A stretch of DNA of 64,000 bases from Photobacterium obscurum (lineage in GTDB: Bacteria > Pseudomonadota > Gammaproteobacteria > Enterobacterales > Vibrionaceae). Below are positions 17,628 through 26,707 of this stretch, one piece after another. The position numbers and the translations under genes were made by a program. Each line of letters starts with the position of its first letter. Position 1 is the first letter of the stretch. The stretch lies in NCBI RefSeq assembly GCF_026191635.1, contig NZ_JAKRRW010000026.1:1-64000 (forward strand). Reading direction: 5' to 3'. Below the pieces are notes generated by a model. The model ran no database searches and had not been told where the DNA came from. It worked only from the letters and a program-made list of their open reading frames with translations.

Positions 17628-20600
17628 ATGAACCACGCAGGCCTCCTCGCCCTGACTCATAATGCCGCCTTATTACTAGCAATGATTTTTATCTATGATA
17701 TGGCAGCTAGCCGAGGTCATAACCTATTTACTCCTCTCCGGGCGGCTTTCACTGGCTTTGCCCTCGGGTTGATCGGTATTATTATCATGCTTACGCCATG
17801 GCAGTATGCTCCAGGAATTATATTTGATACCCGCTCAGTGCTACTCGGGATTTCCGGGCTTTTTTTTGGCGCAGTTCCCACCATCATTGCAATGGCAATG
17901 ACTGCCACCTTACGTTTTTTTCAAGGAGGCGAAGCCGCTATCACAGGCATTACTGTAATTATGGCTTCAGGATTCCTAGGAATTGCCTGGCACTGTTATC
18001 GACAGCGTCCACTGTCGGAGTTATCAGCTCGCGAACTTTACCTCTTCGGCTTAATCATTCATGGGCTTATGCTCGCGCTGATGTTCACTTTACCGTGGGA
18101 CATAGCGCTACAGGTACTTTCCAATATTACTGTTCCGGTATTACTCATTTATCCGCTGATAACAGTCGCCATGGGGATGCTCTTTATAAGACGGCTACAA
18201 AGAGATCAAACGGCAGATGCACTAAAAGAAAGTGAATTCCTGTTCCGTTCTCAATTCGATTTAGGCAACATTGGGATTGCCATCACCCATCCGGAAAAGA
18301 ACTGGCTACGCGTCAATCCCCGACTGTGCGAAATGCTCGGCTACAGCGAAGAAGAACTGCTTCAAAAAACCTGGACTGAATTTAGCCACCCTGACGATCT
18401 ACTGCTGGATTTGGCTCAGTTTGACCAAATGATAGCAGGCAAAATTGATGGCTATTCATTAGATAAGCGCTTTGTTCGCAAAGATGGGGACATCGTTTAT
18501 GTTCACATGACGATTGCCTGCTACCGAATCAAAGGGCAGGTTAAGTTTGTTTTTGCCGGTATGTTAGATACCTCGGAGCATAAACAAACCGAAGCCAAAC
18601 TGCGAGCGAAGAAAGAACAGCTGATTTCCGTGCTAGCAGGCAGTGAACTCGGCTTCTGGGACTGGGATATAAAAGCCAATACGGTACAAAGAAATGCTCG
18701 CTGGGCTGAAATCCTCGGATATAACTTCGAAGAAATACAAAACGACTCAACACTTTGGCTAAATAGCATTCACCCTGATGACAGGGCTGCAACCTTATTA
18801 TCAATAACAAACCATCTAGAAGGACGCAGCACACAACATAAAGCAGAATATCGAATGCTCACCAAGCAAGGTGATTACAAATGGATTTTGGACTGCGCCA
18901 AAATTGTTAACTTTGCGCAGGATGGTAGTCCCTTACGCATGTGTGGTACCCATACCGATATTACAGAGCGCAAGTCAGCCGAAGAATCAATGCAACTAGC
19001 TTCGATGGTTTACCAAAACAGCAGCGAAGCAATGGTTGTTACAGGTTGTCATGGGGAAATAATCACCACCAACCCTGCTTTTACTGAAATCACTGGCTAC
19101 TCACTTGATGAAATCAAAGGTAAAAGCTCAAAAATCCTGACCTCCTACCATCAGGATAAGAGTACTTTTAGAAACATATTGCACGCCCTAAATGCCACTG
19201 GTCATTGGCAGGGAGAAATCCAAAACCGCCACAAGAGTGGTGAATACTACACCGCCTTGCTGACAATCAATTCCATTCACAATGCAGATGGTTCTGTCCA
19301 CCGTAGGGTTGCGCAATTCTCTGACATTACAGACAAAAAAAAGTCTGATGAAATTATCTGGAGCCAAGCCAATTTTGATTCTTTGACCGGACTGCCCAAT
19401 CGCCATATGTTCCTCAACCAACTTGCACAAGAAAAGAAAAAAGCCCACATTGCTGAACGGCCTATGGCCCTGCTGTTTCTCGACCTTGATCACTTCAAAG
19501 AGGTAAATGATACCCTTGGCCATAACACTGGGGATTTGCTACTCAAAGATGTCGCACAGCGCCTACAAAACTGTGTACGAGAAACTGATACGGTATCACG
19601 ACTGGGTGGCGACGAGTTTACGGTGATCCTTGGCGAACTGGAAAGCTCGAACTGCGCCGAGCGCGTAGCACAAGAAATCCTCAACCAATTCTCAGCCCCC
19701 TTCTCATTAGGCGTTGAAACTATCTATATATCGCCAAGTATCGGCATTACTCTCTACCCCTATGACGGCACACAAACCGATATCTTGCTTAAAAACGCCG
19801 ACCAAGCCATGTATGCAGCAAAAGAACAAGGTCGAAACCGTTATCGATATTTCACAGCATCGATGCAGGAGACAGCGCAGCATCGCCGGCAACTTGCCAA
19901 TGATCTGCGCCATGCGCTCCACAACCATCAGCTACAGCTTCACTACCAGCCAATCGTTGAGCTGTCGACGGGTGAGATCAAAAAAGCCGAGGCCTTGATC
20001 CGCTGGCAACACCCGGTCCTAGGCCTGGTGAGTCCTAGCGAATTCATTCCAGTGGCAGAAGAGACCGGCATCATTGTCGAGCTCGGTGACTGGGTATTCC
20101 GCCAAGCTGCCAGGCAGGCAGCCAAGTGGCGTGCATTGCACCATCAAGACTTTCAGATCAGCATCAATAAATCTCCAATGCAATTCCGTGACCGGGGAAA
20201 TGATATCTCCAGCTGGCTAAGCCATCTGGACGCCCTCAGTCTGCCAGGACAAGCTATCGCCGTCGAAATCACCGAAGGTCTGTTACTTGATGCCAGTAAA
20301 ACGGTCACCGACAAGCTGTTTGCATTCCGCGATGCCGGCATTCAAGTGTCACTTGATGATTTTGGTACCGGCTATTCGTCTCTGTCATACATACAAAAGT
20401 TTCATGTCGATAATATCAAGATCGACCAGTCGTTCATTCGTAACCTTCATGCAAACTCAGATGACATGGCAGTCTGCGAAGCTATCATCGTTATGGCACA
20501 CAAGCTTGGCATGCAAGTCGTGGCTGAAGGTGTTGAAACCGAGGAACAACGTAACCTGCTAGCTGCTGCTGGGTGTGACTATGGTCAGGGCTTTTTATTA

Positions 20601-20663
20601 TCGAAACCACTAACGGAAAATGAGTTCGACAACTTACTGTCTGAGTTAGAGGCTGTTTTGTAA
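17628..20663 (+). CDS. Membrane 5TMR-PAS-GGDEF-EAL cyclic-di-GMP protein
   Basis: 1011 residues. Five or six hydrophobic segments (1-190) resemble the 5TMR-LYT sensor module. Three PAS/PAC units follow (about 205-310, 325-445 and 450-570). The GGDEF domain has an intact 'GGDEF' (660-664) and the inhibitory I-site 'RETD' five residues before it. The EAL domain keeps 'EAL' (788-790) and 'LDDFGTGYSSL', so both diguanylate cyclase and phosphodiesterase activities are possible. Product inhibition by c-di-GMP is expected from the I-site. It sits alone after a 250-bp gap. The signal is unknown; surface attachment or motility control is the general role of such proteins. The start at 17628 (ATG) leads directly into the first membrane segment. 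Confidence 0.92.
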   Translation: MNHAGLLALTHNAALLLAMIFIYDMAASRGHNLFTPLRAAFTGFALGLIGIIIMLTPWQYAPGIIFDTRSVLLGISGLFFGAVPTIIAMAMTATLRFFQGGEAAITGITVIMASGFLGIAWHCYRQRPLSELSARELYLFGLIIHGLMLALMFTLPWDIALQVLSNITVPVLLIYPLITVAMGMLFIRRLQRDQTADALKESEFLFRSQFDLGNIGIAITHPEKNWLRVNPRLCEMLGYSEEELLQKTWTEFSHPDDLLLDLAQFDQMIAGKIDGYSLDKRFVRKDGDIVYVHMTIACYRIKGQVKFVFAGMLDTSEHKQTEAKLRAKKEQLISVLAGSELGFWDWDIKANTVQRNARWAEILGYNFEEIQNDSTLWLNSIHPDDRAATLLSITNHLEGRSTQHKAEYRMLTKQGDYKWILDCAKIVNFAQDGSPLRMCGTHTDITERKSAEESMQLASMVYQNSSEAMVVTGCHGEIITTNPAFTEITGYSLDEIKGKSSKILTSYHQDKSTFRNILHALNATGHWQGEIQNRHKSGEYYTALLTINSIHNADGSVHRRVAQFSDITDKKKSDEIIWSQANFDSLTGLPNRHMFLNQLAQEKKKAHIAERPMALLFLDLDHFKEVNDTLGHNTGDLLLKDVAQRLQNCVRETDTVSRLGGDEFTVILGELESSNCAERVAQEILNQFSAPFSLGVETIYISPSIGITLYPYDGTQTDILLKNADQAMYAAKEQGRNRYRYFTASMQETAQHRRQLANDLRHALHNHQLQLHYQPIVELSTGEIKKAEALIRWQHPVLGLVSPSEFIPVAEETGIIVELGDWVFRQAARQAAKWRALHHQDFQISINKSPMQFRDRGNDISSWLSHLDALSLPGQAIAVEITEGLLLDASKTVTDKLFAFRDAGIQVSLDDFGTGYSSLSYIQKFHVDNIKIDQSFIRNLHANSDDMAVCEAIIVMAHKLGMQVVAEGVETEEQRNLLAAAGCDYGQGFLLSKPLTENEFDNLLSELEAVL

Positions 20664-20688
20664 TAATACCGAGGTGAAGTAACGTTCT

Positions 20689-21369
20689 TTACCATACCCA
20701 GCGAAACGAACGCTGCAGAAATTCACTGGCGTCCTGACGAACAATGTCGCCGTGGGCCATCACAATTCTGTCGGGCTGCCAATTGTTGACCTCGCGAATA
20801 TGCTCCTGCACTTCTGCCTTTTTGAAGCTCAGTCGCCAGTCAAGCGGGGTTTTGCCATTCGGAGCCAAGATACCAGCACTTTTAGCCAATAACCGCTGCC
20901 AGCCAGTAAAGTGTTCAGGTGGGAAGTTCTCAATAAGATCGGTCACAATCAAAGTCCGGGTAGGACGATGGAAAAAAACACATTCCTGCATTAACGTCGA
21001 ACCGCTAACCAACAACTGATCAATCTCCTCTCTCCAAGGCCATTCTTGTTCAGCATTCAGGGAGTGAGCAAAATGAAGATCATCACGTTTTCTGATAACT
21101 TCATCGGTTCCAGACAGGCTGGCTTCGGGGTAATGTTCAATCCATTCGGGCAAATAGAGGTGATGCAGGTGATTAGGAGCAACCAAGTATTTTACGTTTC
21201 CCAGCTCTGCCAGCCGGGCTGCAAGCTCTTCCGAATAGGTGATAGGGCTATGCAGCCACAAATCGCCATTGTGCAACCGGATCACCGTCATCCTGGTAGT
21301 AAAAGGGCAACAGTAAAATGAGACAGTCTCTCCATCGAAAATCCATAGATCTTTTGCAAGTCGCTTCAT
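20689..21369 (-). CDS. DUF4336 family protein (metallo-beta-lactamase-like fold)
   Basis: 226 residues from the ATG at 21369, which has an excellent ribosome site (GGAGGGGGAA); the longer frame to 21444 lacks one. 'LWIFDGETVSFYCCPFTTRMTVIRL', 'GDLWLHSPI', 'APNHLHHLYL', 'LIVTDLIENF' and 'PDRIVMAHGDIV' match DUF4336, whose fold is that of metallo-beta-lactamases. The classical HxHxDH metal motif is reduced to 'HLHH', so hydrolytic activity is uncertain. No signal peptide. It ends 26 bp from the convergent c-di-GMP gene. Function unknown. Confidence 0.72.
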   Translation of the reverse strand: MKRLAKDLWIFDGETVSFYCCPFTTRMTVIRLHNGDLWLHSPITYSEELAARLAELGNVKYLVAPNHLHHLYLPEWIEHYPEASLSGTDEVIRKRDDLHFAHSLNAEQEWPWREEIDQLLVSGSTLMQECVFFHRPTRTLIVTDLIENFPPEHFTGWQRLLAKSAGILAPNGKTPLDWRLSFKKAEVQEHIREVNNWQPDRIVMAHGDIVRQDASEFLQRSFRWVW

Positions 21370-21703
21370 ATCTTCCCCCTCCAGAATCCCCCTAGGTCCA
21401 TCATAGTTGCAGTTCTTTTCGGTAGTTATAAAAACAGCCAGCAACTGAGATATTTAACGGTATTTTGGGAGCGAGTTGTCACTCGCAAAGCAATATGTAA
21501 AGAAAGACGGAATGATCAGATAAGACAAATCAAGCAACTGGCTTACACTACCAGACAGCTTTTGCCGAAAACCACCCAAAATGAACTTTAATCCATTTTC
21601 GGCAATAAAGTTGACTCCTATCTCGAACTGTCACATAATGCCCCCACTTTCTGCCGAAATCGATTATTTCTGGCTAATTTGCAAATATCGCTAAGTGTGT
21701 AAG

Positions 21704-22915
21704 ATGCTATATACCAAACGTAAAAACCTTCTTGAACAGACGTTAAAACAAGTTTATCCGGCATTCGTTATGGATATTTGCGCTGACGGCATGTTTACCC
21801 TGCTGGCGTTATGTGAAAGTGGCAAACTGGAAACAGCAGTGCTCGAAGGACATCAAGGAGATCCAGAACTGATAGCTTTTCTAAGCCTGCTAAATGCGAC
21901 GATTAGCCATATGGATCACTGGTGCTACCTGCTAGGTGGTGACCGTGGACTTTTGGATGAAGAGCAATACAACAACCTACGTTATTTCTCTGCCTTAACC
22001 GCCAATTTACTGACCTATATTGCCCTTTATGACGAAGATTACATTGAGTATGCAATTAGCGCAGAAGATCTAAACCGCCTGGTTGCCAAAGATATAACAA
22101 AGCCAACGAAGCTCCTGAGGGGCAAGGAGTTTCATAAGATGAGTCATGATGACATGCGGGCATGGCTGTCACAGCGACGGTACTACAAACCGGTACACGA
22201 AAGCAGCTCCCCGTGGAAAGACACTCCGGTTTTCGATTTTTCAGTGTCAGTCAGTGGGCGACGTCACTTCGGCAAACAGCAGCTGTATACCCAGTTACGG
22301 GAAAGGGCCGTACATCAGGGAAAGCTGGCTGATTTCGTGCCGCTGACAATCTTTGACCGATTTAATGAACAGATAGAAGATTCGGCATTTATTTTAGCGT
22401 TGTCACAAGGCCTAGATTTGGATATGGAGGGGTTAGTAAAAGCCGTTCGGATATGTATACAAGTCGATAGTGAAAGTGCCACCAACAGTACACCCGCTGA
22501 TGATATGACCAGTAAGTTAGAAGTGTTAAAGACTGCCGGCAAGATCACCTCTGATACAGTCATCGACACCTTGAAGCTGTTTGGTATCCACTCCCATGGC
22601 CAGTACCGTGAAACCAAATACTTGAAGCCATATGCCGCGGGTCCCGGCGAAGGGGCTGAGAACTTGAGGTCAGGAGTCTTTGTTATAGAGAAAACAAAGA
22701 CCGCTAACTTCTGGGTACAAGCCATCGACGCGCGGAATAAGTTAGATGGGCTGGCGATGACGGAGTACCCGGCCATTACGCCACAAACAACACCATATGG
22801 TCGTAACAGCAATTTACAAACAATTGATGAGCTGGCGTACACCAATGTTATGAAGTTCAAAATCAAAACCGGTGCTGACTTGATTATGGTGCTTAAGTTC
22901 CTGTCGGTACAGTAG
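21704..22915 (+). CDS. Protein of unknown function, first gene of a two-gene unit
   Basis: 403 residues from the ATG at 21704 (a GTG three codons earlier is also open). I recognise no family. The N-terminal ~130 residues are helical and acidic. A middle part 'FDFSVSVSGRRHFGKQQLYTQLRERA' and a C-terminal part 'VFVIEKTKTANFWVQAIDARNKLDGLAM' look like ordinary cytoplasmic protein. No signal peptide or membrane segment. The same-strand gene that starts 79 bp later may be its partner. Coding character is good throughout, so a real gene is likely. Confidence 0.65.
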   Translation: MLYTKRKNLLEQTLKQVYPAFVMDICADGMFTLLALCESGKLETAVLEGHQGDPELIAFLSLLNATISHMDHWCYLLGGDRGLLDEEQYNNLRYFSALTANLLTYIALYDEDYIEYAISAEDLNRLVAKDITKPTKLLRGKEFHKMSHDDMRAWLSQRRYYKPVHESSSPWKDTPVFDFSVSVSGRRHFGKQQLYTQLRERAVHQGKLADFVPLTIFDRFNEQIEDSAFILALSQGLDLDMEGLVKAVRICIQVDSESATNSTPADDMTSKLEVLKTAGKITSDTVIDTLKLFGIHSHGQYRETKYLKPYAAGPGEGAENLRSGVFVIEKTKTANFWVQAIDARNKLDGLAMTEYPAITPQTTPYGRNSNLQTIDELAYTNVMKFKIKTGADLIMVLKFLSVQ

Positions 22916-22993
22916 CACTAGCGTGTTAATCCTATTATTTTTGAATGTCTCTGCCAGTAACTGATTAGGTAGGGACAATATAAAGGTAAAACT

Positions 22994-23302
22994 ATGTTGT
23001 CTAAAACGATTACCCTGACTGGCGGCAATATCCGCAATAACCATATCTATTTGACTTCAGTAATTGATATGTTTCCTCAAGAGACAATTGGTGGCAGCAA
23101 CAAAGCGTTATCCGCCCCGGTTTCACTTAATGTAGAATTTGAAGGTACCGGTACTGCAGTCACAGATATCGACGGGGAAAAAAAGCTATTTCGAAACCGC
23201 TCGCTGACTCGCCATTTTTTCGAAAAGCATGGCCTGGTTGCCGGTGATCAAGTCTCGATTTCTCGCCTGTCAGACACGCACTATTATGTAAGCCCGCTTT
23301 AA
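22994..23302 (+). CDS. Small protein of unknown function, possible pseudobarrel fold
   Basis: 102 residues; the ATG has AAGGT upstream. No family recognised with certainty. The C-terminal part 'FRNRSLTRHFFEKHGLVAGDQVSISRLSDTHYYV', cited here only for its pattern, has the 'lxrhFf..hgl..GD.v.i.r' arrangement seen in DNA-binding pseudobarrels such as EcoRII-N/B3-like domains. That reading is weak. It probably shares a transcript with the 403-residue gene upstream. Confidence 0.55.
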   Translation: MLSKTITLTGGNIRNNHIYLTSVIDMFPQETIGGSNKALSAPVSLNVEFEGTGTAVTDIDGEKKLFRNRSLTRHFFEKHGLVAGDQVSISRLSDTHYYVSPL

Positions 23303-23327
23303 TGTTTTCAGTTGAGGCCGCTTATCA

Positions 23328-23352
23328 GCCTTATGACTGTCAGTCATAAGGC
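23328..23352. repeat. Perfect inverted repeat after the two-gene unit
   Basis: GCCTTATGACT and AGTCATAAGGC flank a 3-base centre. There is no T-run, so it is either a weak stop for the plus-strand unit or a protein-binding site. Confidence 0.6.
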
Positions 23353-23372
23353 AATAGAGAGCCACTAATAGA

Positions 23373-23403
23373 AAAAGGCTGCCCGGCAAAACCGTACAGC
23401 CTT
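23373..23403 (-). terminator. Terminator of the kdgK-eda-DJ-1 unit
   Basis: AAGGCTG/CAGCCTT stem with an inner GCC/GGC pairing. On the minus strand it is followed by TTTTTC, 24 bp after the DJ-1 gene stop. Confidence 0.7.
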
Positions 23404-23426
23404 ACAACTCTGGTTAATAACACAGA

Positions 23427-24008
23427 TTACAACGGCCAGTGGTCAAAATAGATATGGCTTGCCTGCCAGTCGACCTTTTCCTGATTATCGGCCAGCAGCA
23501 TCTTGGCAACCGTGAAAGAGAATTCAAAGCTAACGCCGAGTCCCTTACCGGTAATGAACTTATCCGTTACCACAACTTTCTTATCGATGTACTGGCCATC
23601 GGCAAATTTTTTCGCCAACTTATCACCTGTGGTGTATGCCCTACCTTCCAGCAAGTTATGAGCCGCCAATACCTTGGCACCGGATGAACACAAGGCGCAG
23701 ATATATTTGTCTTCATTGATATGACGCTTGAGGAAATCAATCACCATAGGGTTAGCAGACAGGTTATCCGTACCTTGCGGTCCCCCCGGCATCATCACCA
23801 CATCATAGGTATTGTCGAAACAGTTCTTCAGGGTATCATCGGCGGTAATACGAGTTTCAAAGTAGGTATTTAACGCCGTCGTTGCCATACACGACAACAC
23901 TGTCACTTTGATGTCGAGTCGGCGCATGATATCGATAAAAACGACAGCTTCGCCTTCTTCAAATCCATCAGCCAGTAATACGGCAACATGCTTTTCTGTC
24001 ATCATCAT
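23427..24008 (-). CDS. DJ-1/PfpI family protein
   Basis: 193 residues. 'VAVLLADGFEEGEAVVFIDIMRR' supplies the conserved Glu, and 'YICALCSSGAKVLAAHNLLEGR' contains the nucleophilic Cys at the elbow. Members are glyoxalases, chaperone-like proteins or deglycases. It begins five bases after the eda stop with AGGAG before three consecutive ATG codons, so it is translated with the 2-keto-3-deoxygluconate genes. A role in handling reactive carbonyls formed in that pathway is a reasonable guess, not shown. Confidence 0.82.
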   Translation of the reverse strand: MMMTEKHVAVLLADGFEEGEAVVFIDIMRRLDIKVTVLSCMATTALNTYFETRITADDTLKNCFDNTYDVVMMPGGPQGTDNLSANPMVIDFLKRHINEDKYICALCSSGAKVLAAHNLLEGRAYTTGDKLAKKFADGQYIDKKVVVTDKFITGKGLGVSFEFSFTVAKMLLADNQEKVDWQASHIYFDHWPL

Positions 24009-24012
24009 GCTC

Positions 24013-24645
24013 CTAGGCGTTTACAAGCTTGCTGGTTTCACGGACGTTTTCGGCAATCGTATCCCAGTCGTTGTCACGAATCGCTGCCGTTGGTGCAATC
24101 CAGGTCCCCCCGCAGGCAATCACCTGAGGAATGGCCAGATAATCCATCAGGTTCGTTGGCTTCACGCCACCCGTTGGCATTAGCTGAATATTGCCGTAAG
24201 GGCCTGTTAGCGACTTCAGCATATTGATCCCACCGGATGCTTCTGCCGGGAAGAACTTCAATGCCGTAACACCAAGCTCTAGAGCCTGCTCAACCTGGCT
24301 GGGGCTATTTACACCCGGGATAATTTTGATGCCCTTTTCAAGACAGTACTTAACTGTTGTCGGGTTAAAGCCCGGACTCACAATAAAATCGGCACCGGCT
24401 TCAACTGCCAAATCTACTTGTGCCGGGGTCAGTACCGTCCCTGCACATAGGATCAAATCCGGAAGCGCCTCGCGGATCAGGCGGATTGACTCTGCCGCCG
24501 CTTCACTGCGGAACGTAATTTCTGCGGCCGGCAAGCCATTGTCACTCAAGACCTGCGCCAACTTTACAGCATCCTTGGCATCTTCAATCTGGATGACTGG
24601 CATCACCCGAAGTGCACGTAATGTTTCAATCCACTTGTTATTCAT
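24013..24645 (-). CDS. eda: KDPG/KHG aldolase
   Basis: Cleaves 2-keto-3-deoxy-6-phosphogluconate to pyruvate and glyceraldehyde-3-phosphate; cytosolic trimer. 210 residues, standard length. The Schiff-base Lys is Lys130 in 'GVTALKFFPAEASGG'. 'AAEITFRSEAA' supplies the conserved Glu and Arg, and 'GGTWIAP' closes the phosphate site. The ATG overlaps the end of kdgK to within one base, so the two are translationally coupled. It completes the uronate branch of the glycan pathway together with kduI, kduD and kdgK. Confidence 0.95.
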   Translation of the reverse strand: MNNKWIETLRALRVMPVIQIEDAKDAVKLAQVLSDNGLPAAEITFRSEAAAESIRLIREALPDLILCAGTVLTPAQVDLAVEAGADFIVSPGFNPTTVKYCLEKGIKIIPGVNSPSQVEQALELGVTALKFFPAEASGGINMLKSLTGPYGNIQLMPTGGVKPTNLMDYLAIPQVIACGGTWIAPTAAIRDNDWDTIAENVRETSKLVNA

Positions 24646-24646
24646 A

Positions 24647-25627
24647 TCAAATACTCATCAATTCCGTAATATAACGTGAATGCTCCAGCGGGATAATCGC
24701 TCCTTTGTGCTGGATAACCCGGGCCGCTAACTTATTGCCCCAATGGCAACACTCATCGATTTCCATCCCCATGCTCCAGGCGGCAAGGAACCCCGCATTG
24801 AACGAATCACCAGCCGCTGTCGTATCGACAACGGTATCGACCTTGTTACCGGCGGCAATACCACTGAGACCATATTGTGACCACATCGCCCCCTCGCTAC
24901 CGAGCTTAACTACAACTTGTTTGATCCCCATTGAATGCAACCGCTTGGCAATAATGCCGGCCGGAGAGTCCTTCATACCGAGCAGCAAGTCTTCATCTTC
25001 TGCAGTTACCAAAGCAATATCACTTAACTGATAAAGCTTACCCAGCCATTCACAGGCATCTGACGCACTGTGCCACAGCCGAGGTCGATAGTTAGAATCG
25101 ACGGCAATCTGTACACCGCTTTGCTTGAGCTGCTCCAGCGCCCGCAACAAGATTCGCTTGTCCGGATCCGATAAAATGGCCAGCGAAATGCCGGATAGGT
25201 AAATCAGATCAAACGCTGTTAACGACTCGACGACACTCGGAAAATCACAATGCTGGCAAAGCTGCCGGGCTGCCGAGTCATTACGCCAATAGTGAAAGCT
25301 ACGCTCGCCGTGCGGGTCAATTTCAATGGCATACATACCCGGTAGCTTATCTGCCACCTTGAGTACCATTGAGGTATCAATGCCTTCGCTTTGCCATGCC
25401 GATACCATCTGGTGACTATAGGTATCCTGACCCAGACCGGTCACGTAACTGGGAGCGAGCCCCGGCACCAGACGAGACAGGTAAACCGCGGTATTAAGCG
25501 TATCACCACCAAAATTCTGCTCCTGAGTCGAAAAAGGCTGACCGCTCAGTTCAATCATGCACTCGCCAATAATGGCAATTTTCTTTTGCTTAAACTTCGG
25601 AGATGAAGCCATCTGTTTGCTATCCAT
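24647..25627 (-). CDS. kdgK: 2-keto-3-deoxygluconate kinase
   Basis: Phosphorylates KDG with ATP to KDPG. A PfkB-family sugar kinase of 326 residues with 'GECMIELSG' and 'FGGDTLNTAVYLSRL' at the N-terminus and the signature 'VDTTAAGDSFNAGFLAAW' with the catalytic Asp near the C-terminus. The first 12-15 residues are an extension before 'KIAIIGECM'; an ATG at codon 6 (25612) is an alternative start. Coupled to eda downstream. A terminator for agaY lies just upstream, so this unit probably has its own promoter in the 25628-25743 gap. Confidence 0.93.
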   Translation of the reverse strand: MDSKQMASSPKFKQKKIAIIGECMIELSGQPFSTQEQNFGGDTLNTAVYLSRLVPGLAPSYVTGLGQDTYSHQMVSAWQSEGIDTSMVLKVADKLPGMYAIEIDPHGERSFHYWRNDSAARQLCQHCDFPSVVESLTAFDLIYLSGISLAILSDPDKRILLRALEQLKQSGVQIAVDSNYRPRLWHSASDACEWLGKLYQLSDIALVTAEDEDLLLGMKDSPAGIIAKRLHSMGIKQVVVKLGSEGAMWSQYGLSGIAAGNKVDTVVDTTAAGDSFNAGFLAAWSMGMEIDECCHWGNKLAARVIQHKGAIIPLEHSRYITELMSI

Positions 25628-25655
25628 TTCTTATGTTTTCTGGAATGAAAAAGAA

Positions 25656-25701
25656 AAAGGGCTACACCTTTACGTTAAGGGGGGAACTTAGGGTGTAGCC
25701 T
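25656..25701 (-). terminator. Intrinsic terminator of agaY
   Basis: GGCTACACC and GGTGTAGCC form a 9-bp stem with a long loop containing a run of G. On the minus strand it is followed by CTTTTTCTTTTTC. It separates agaY from kdgK. Confidence 0.8.
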
Positions 25702-25743
25702 GCACAGGGGGCGTGCTGATACCAATTCTTTTCCGAATAACGA

Positions 25744-26598
25744 TTACAACTTACCGGCGCTACCGCACACCGCAATTTTCTCCATCACCACTTTCTTCAT
25801 GGCTTCTTTGCCGGGAACAATGTAGTGACGAGGGTCGTTGGCATTCGGGTGTTCATTGAAGTACTGCTTCACGGCATCAGAGAAGGCAATTTTCAGCTCA
25901 GTGGCGACGTTAACCTTAGTGATCCCCAGCTCGATACAGCGACGAACATCTTCATCAGGCACACCGGACGCGCCGTGCAGTACAAGAGGCACGTCAGTTT
26001 TGCTACGAATAATGCCCAAACGGTCGAAGTCCAGTCGAGGCTCTTCCTTGTACATACCGTGGGCAGTACCAATTGCTATCGCTAATGAATCAATGCCCGT
26101 CTTGGTGACAAACTCCAACGCCGCTTCTGGATCGGTGTACAGCGCATCTTTGGCATCAACAACTAGGTCATCTTCCTGGCCACCAAGGCGACCCAGTTCA
26201 GCTTCGACAGAGCAGTCCCAGCGATGACAGAATTCGACCACCTGTTTAACCAGTTCGATATTGTTTTCAAAATTCAGATGGGAACCATCAATCATGGCTG
26301 ATTTGATACCGGCTTCTACCTTGTTACGGATATCAGAGAAAGATTCATGGTGATCGAGATGCAAGGCAATTGGCATCTGGTAGCGCTTTGCTGCCTCTTG
26401 GCAAATCCCCACCAAATAATCGGTACCTGCATACGAGAAAGTACCTGGGGTACCCGCCAGAATAACCGGCGATGCCATTTCGGCTGCCGTTTCAACCACG
26501 ACCTGAACGGTTTCCAGGTTGTGAATATTAAACGCAGGGACAGCGTAGCCGCCTATCTGCGCTTTGTGGAGCATTTCGCGAGAAGAAACCAGAAACAT
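25744..26598 (-). CDS. agaY: Tagatose-1,6-bisphosphate aldolase, catalytic subunit
   Basis: Splits tagatose-1,6-bisphosphate to dihydroxyacetone phosphate and glyceraldehyde-3-phosphate. Class II zinc aldolase, 284 residues, standard for AgaY/KbaY/GatY. Asp82-His83 lie in 'IALHLDHHES', and further zinc ligands in 'GTAHGMYKEEP' and 'VLHGASGVPDEDV'. It is the last step of the GalNAc branch; its non-catalytic partner AgaZ is encoded 27 kb away in the other half of the locus. GAGG precedes the ATG. Its own promoter region carries CTTTCG/CGAAAG motifs. AgaY and GatY cannot be separated by sequence alone; context favours AgaY. Confidence 0.92.
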   Translation of the reverse strand: MFLVSSREMLHKAQIGGYAVPAFNIHNLETVQVVVETAAEMASPVILAGTPGTFSYAGTDYLVGICQEAAKRYQMPIALHLDHHESFSDIRNKVEAGIKSAMIDGSHLNFENNIELVKQVVEFCHRWDCSVEAELGRLGGQEDDLVVDAKDALYTDPEAALEFVTKTGIDSLAIAIGTAHGMYKEEPRLDFDRLGIIRSKTDVPLVLHGASGVPDEDVRRCIELGITKVNVATELKIAFSDAVKQYFNEHPNANDPRHYIVPGKEAMKKVVMEKIAVCGSAGKL

Positions 26599-26619
26599 AT
26601 AAAAACCTCAAAACCTTCG

Positions 26620-26705
26620 TTAGCTTTCGCTTTAATCATATTTGAAAACAAAAGCAAATAAAAAGATCCAGATCACATAAACACTTTCGAAGCGAAAGAT
26701 TGCGA
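26620..26705. promoter_or_regulatory. agaY promoter region with candidate AgaR motifs and a CRP-like site
   Basis: CTTTCG at 26624-26629 and 26684-26689 and CGAAAG at 26693-26698 lie among A/T-rich flanks, like DeoR-type AgaR operators. GATCCAGATCACAT near 26665-26678 matches one half of a CRP site. Confidence 0.55.
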
Positions 26706-26707
26706 AA

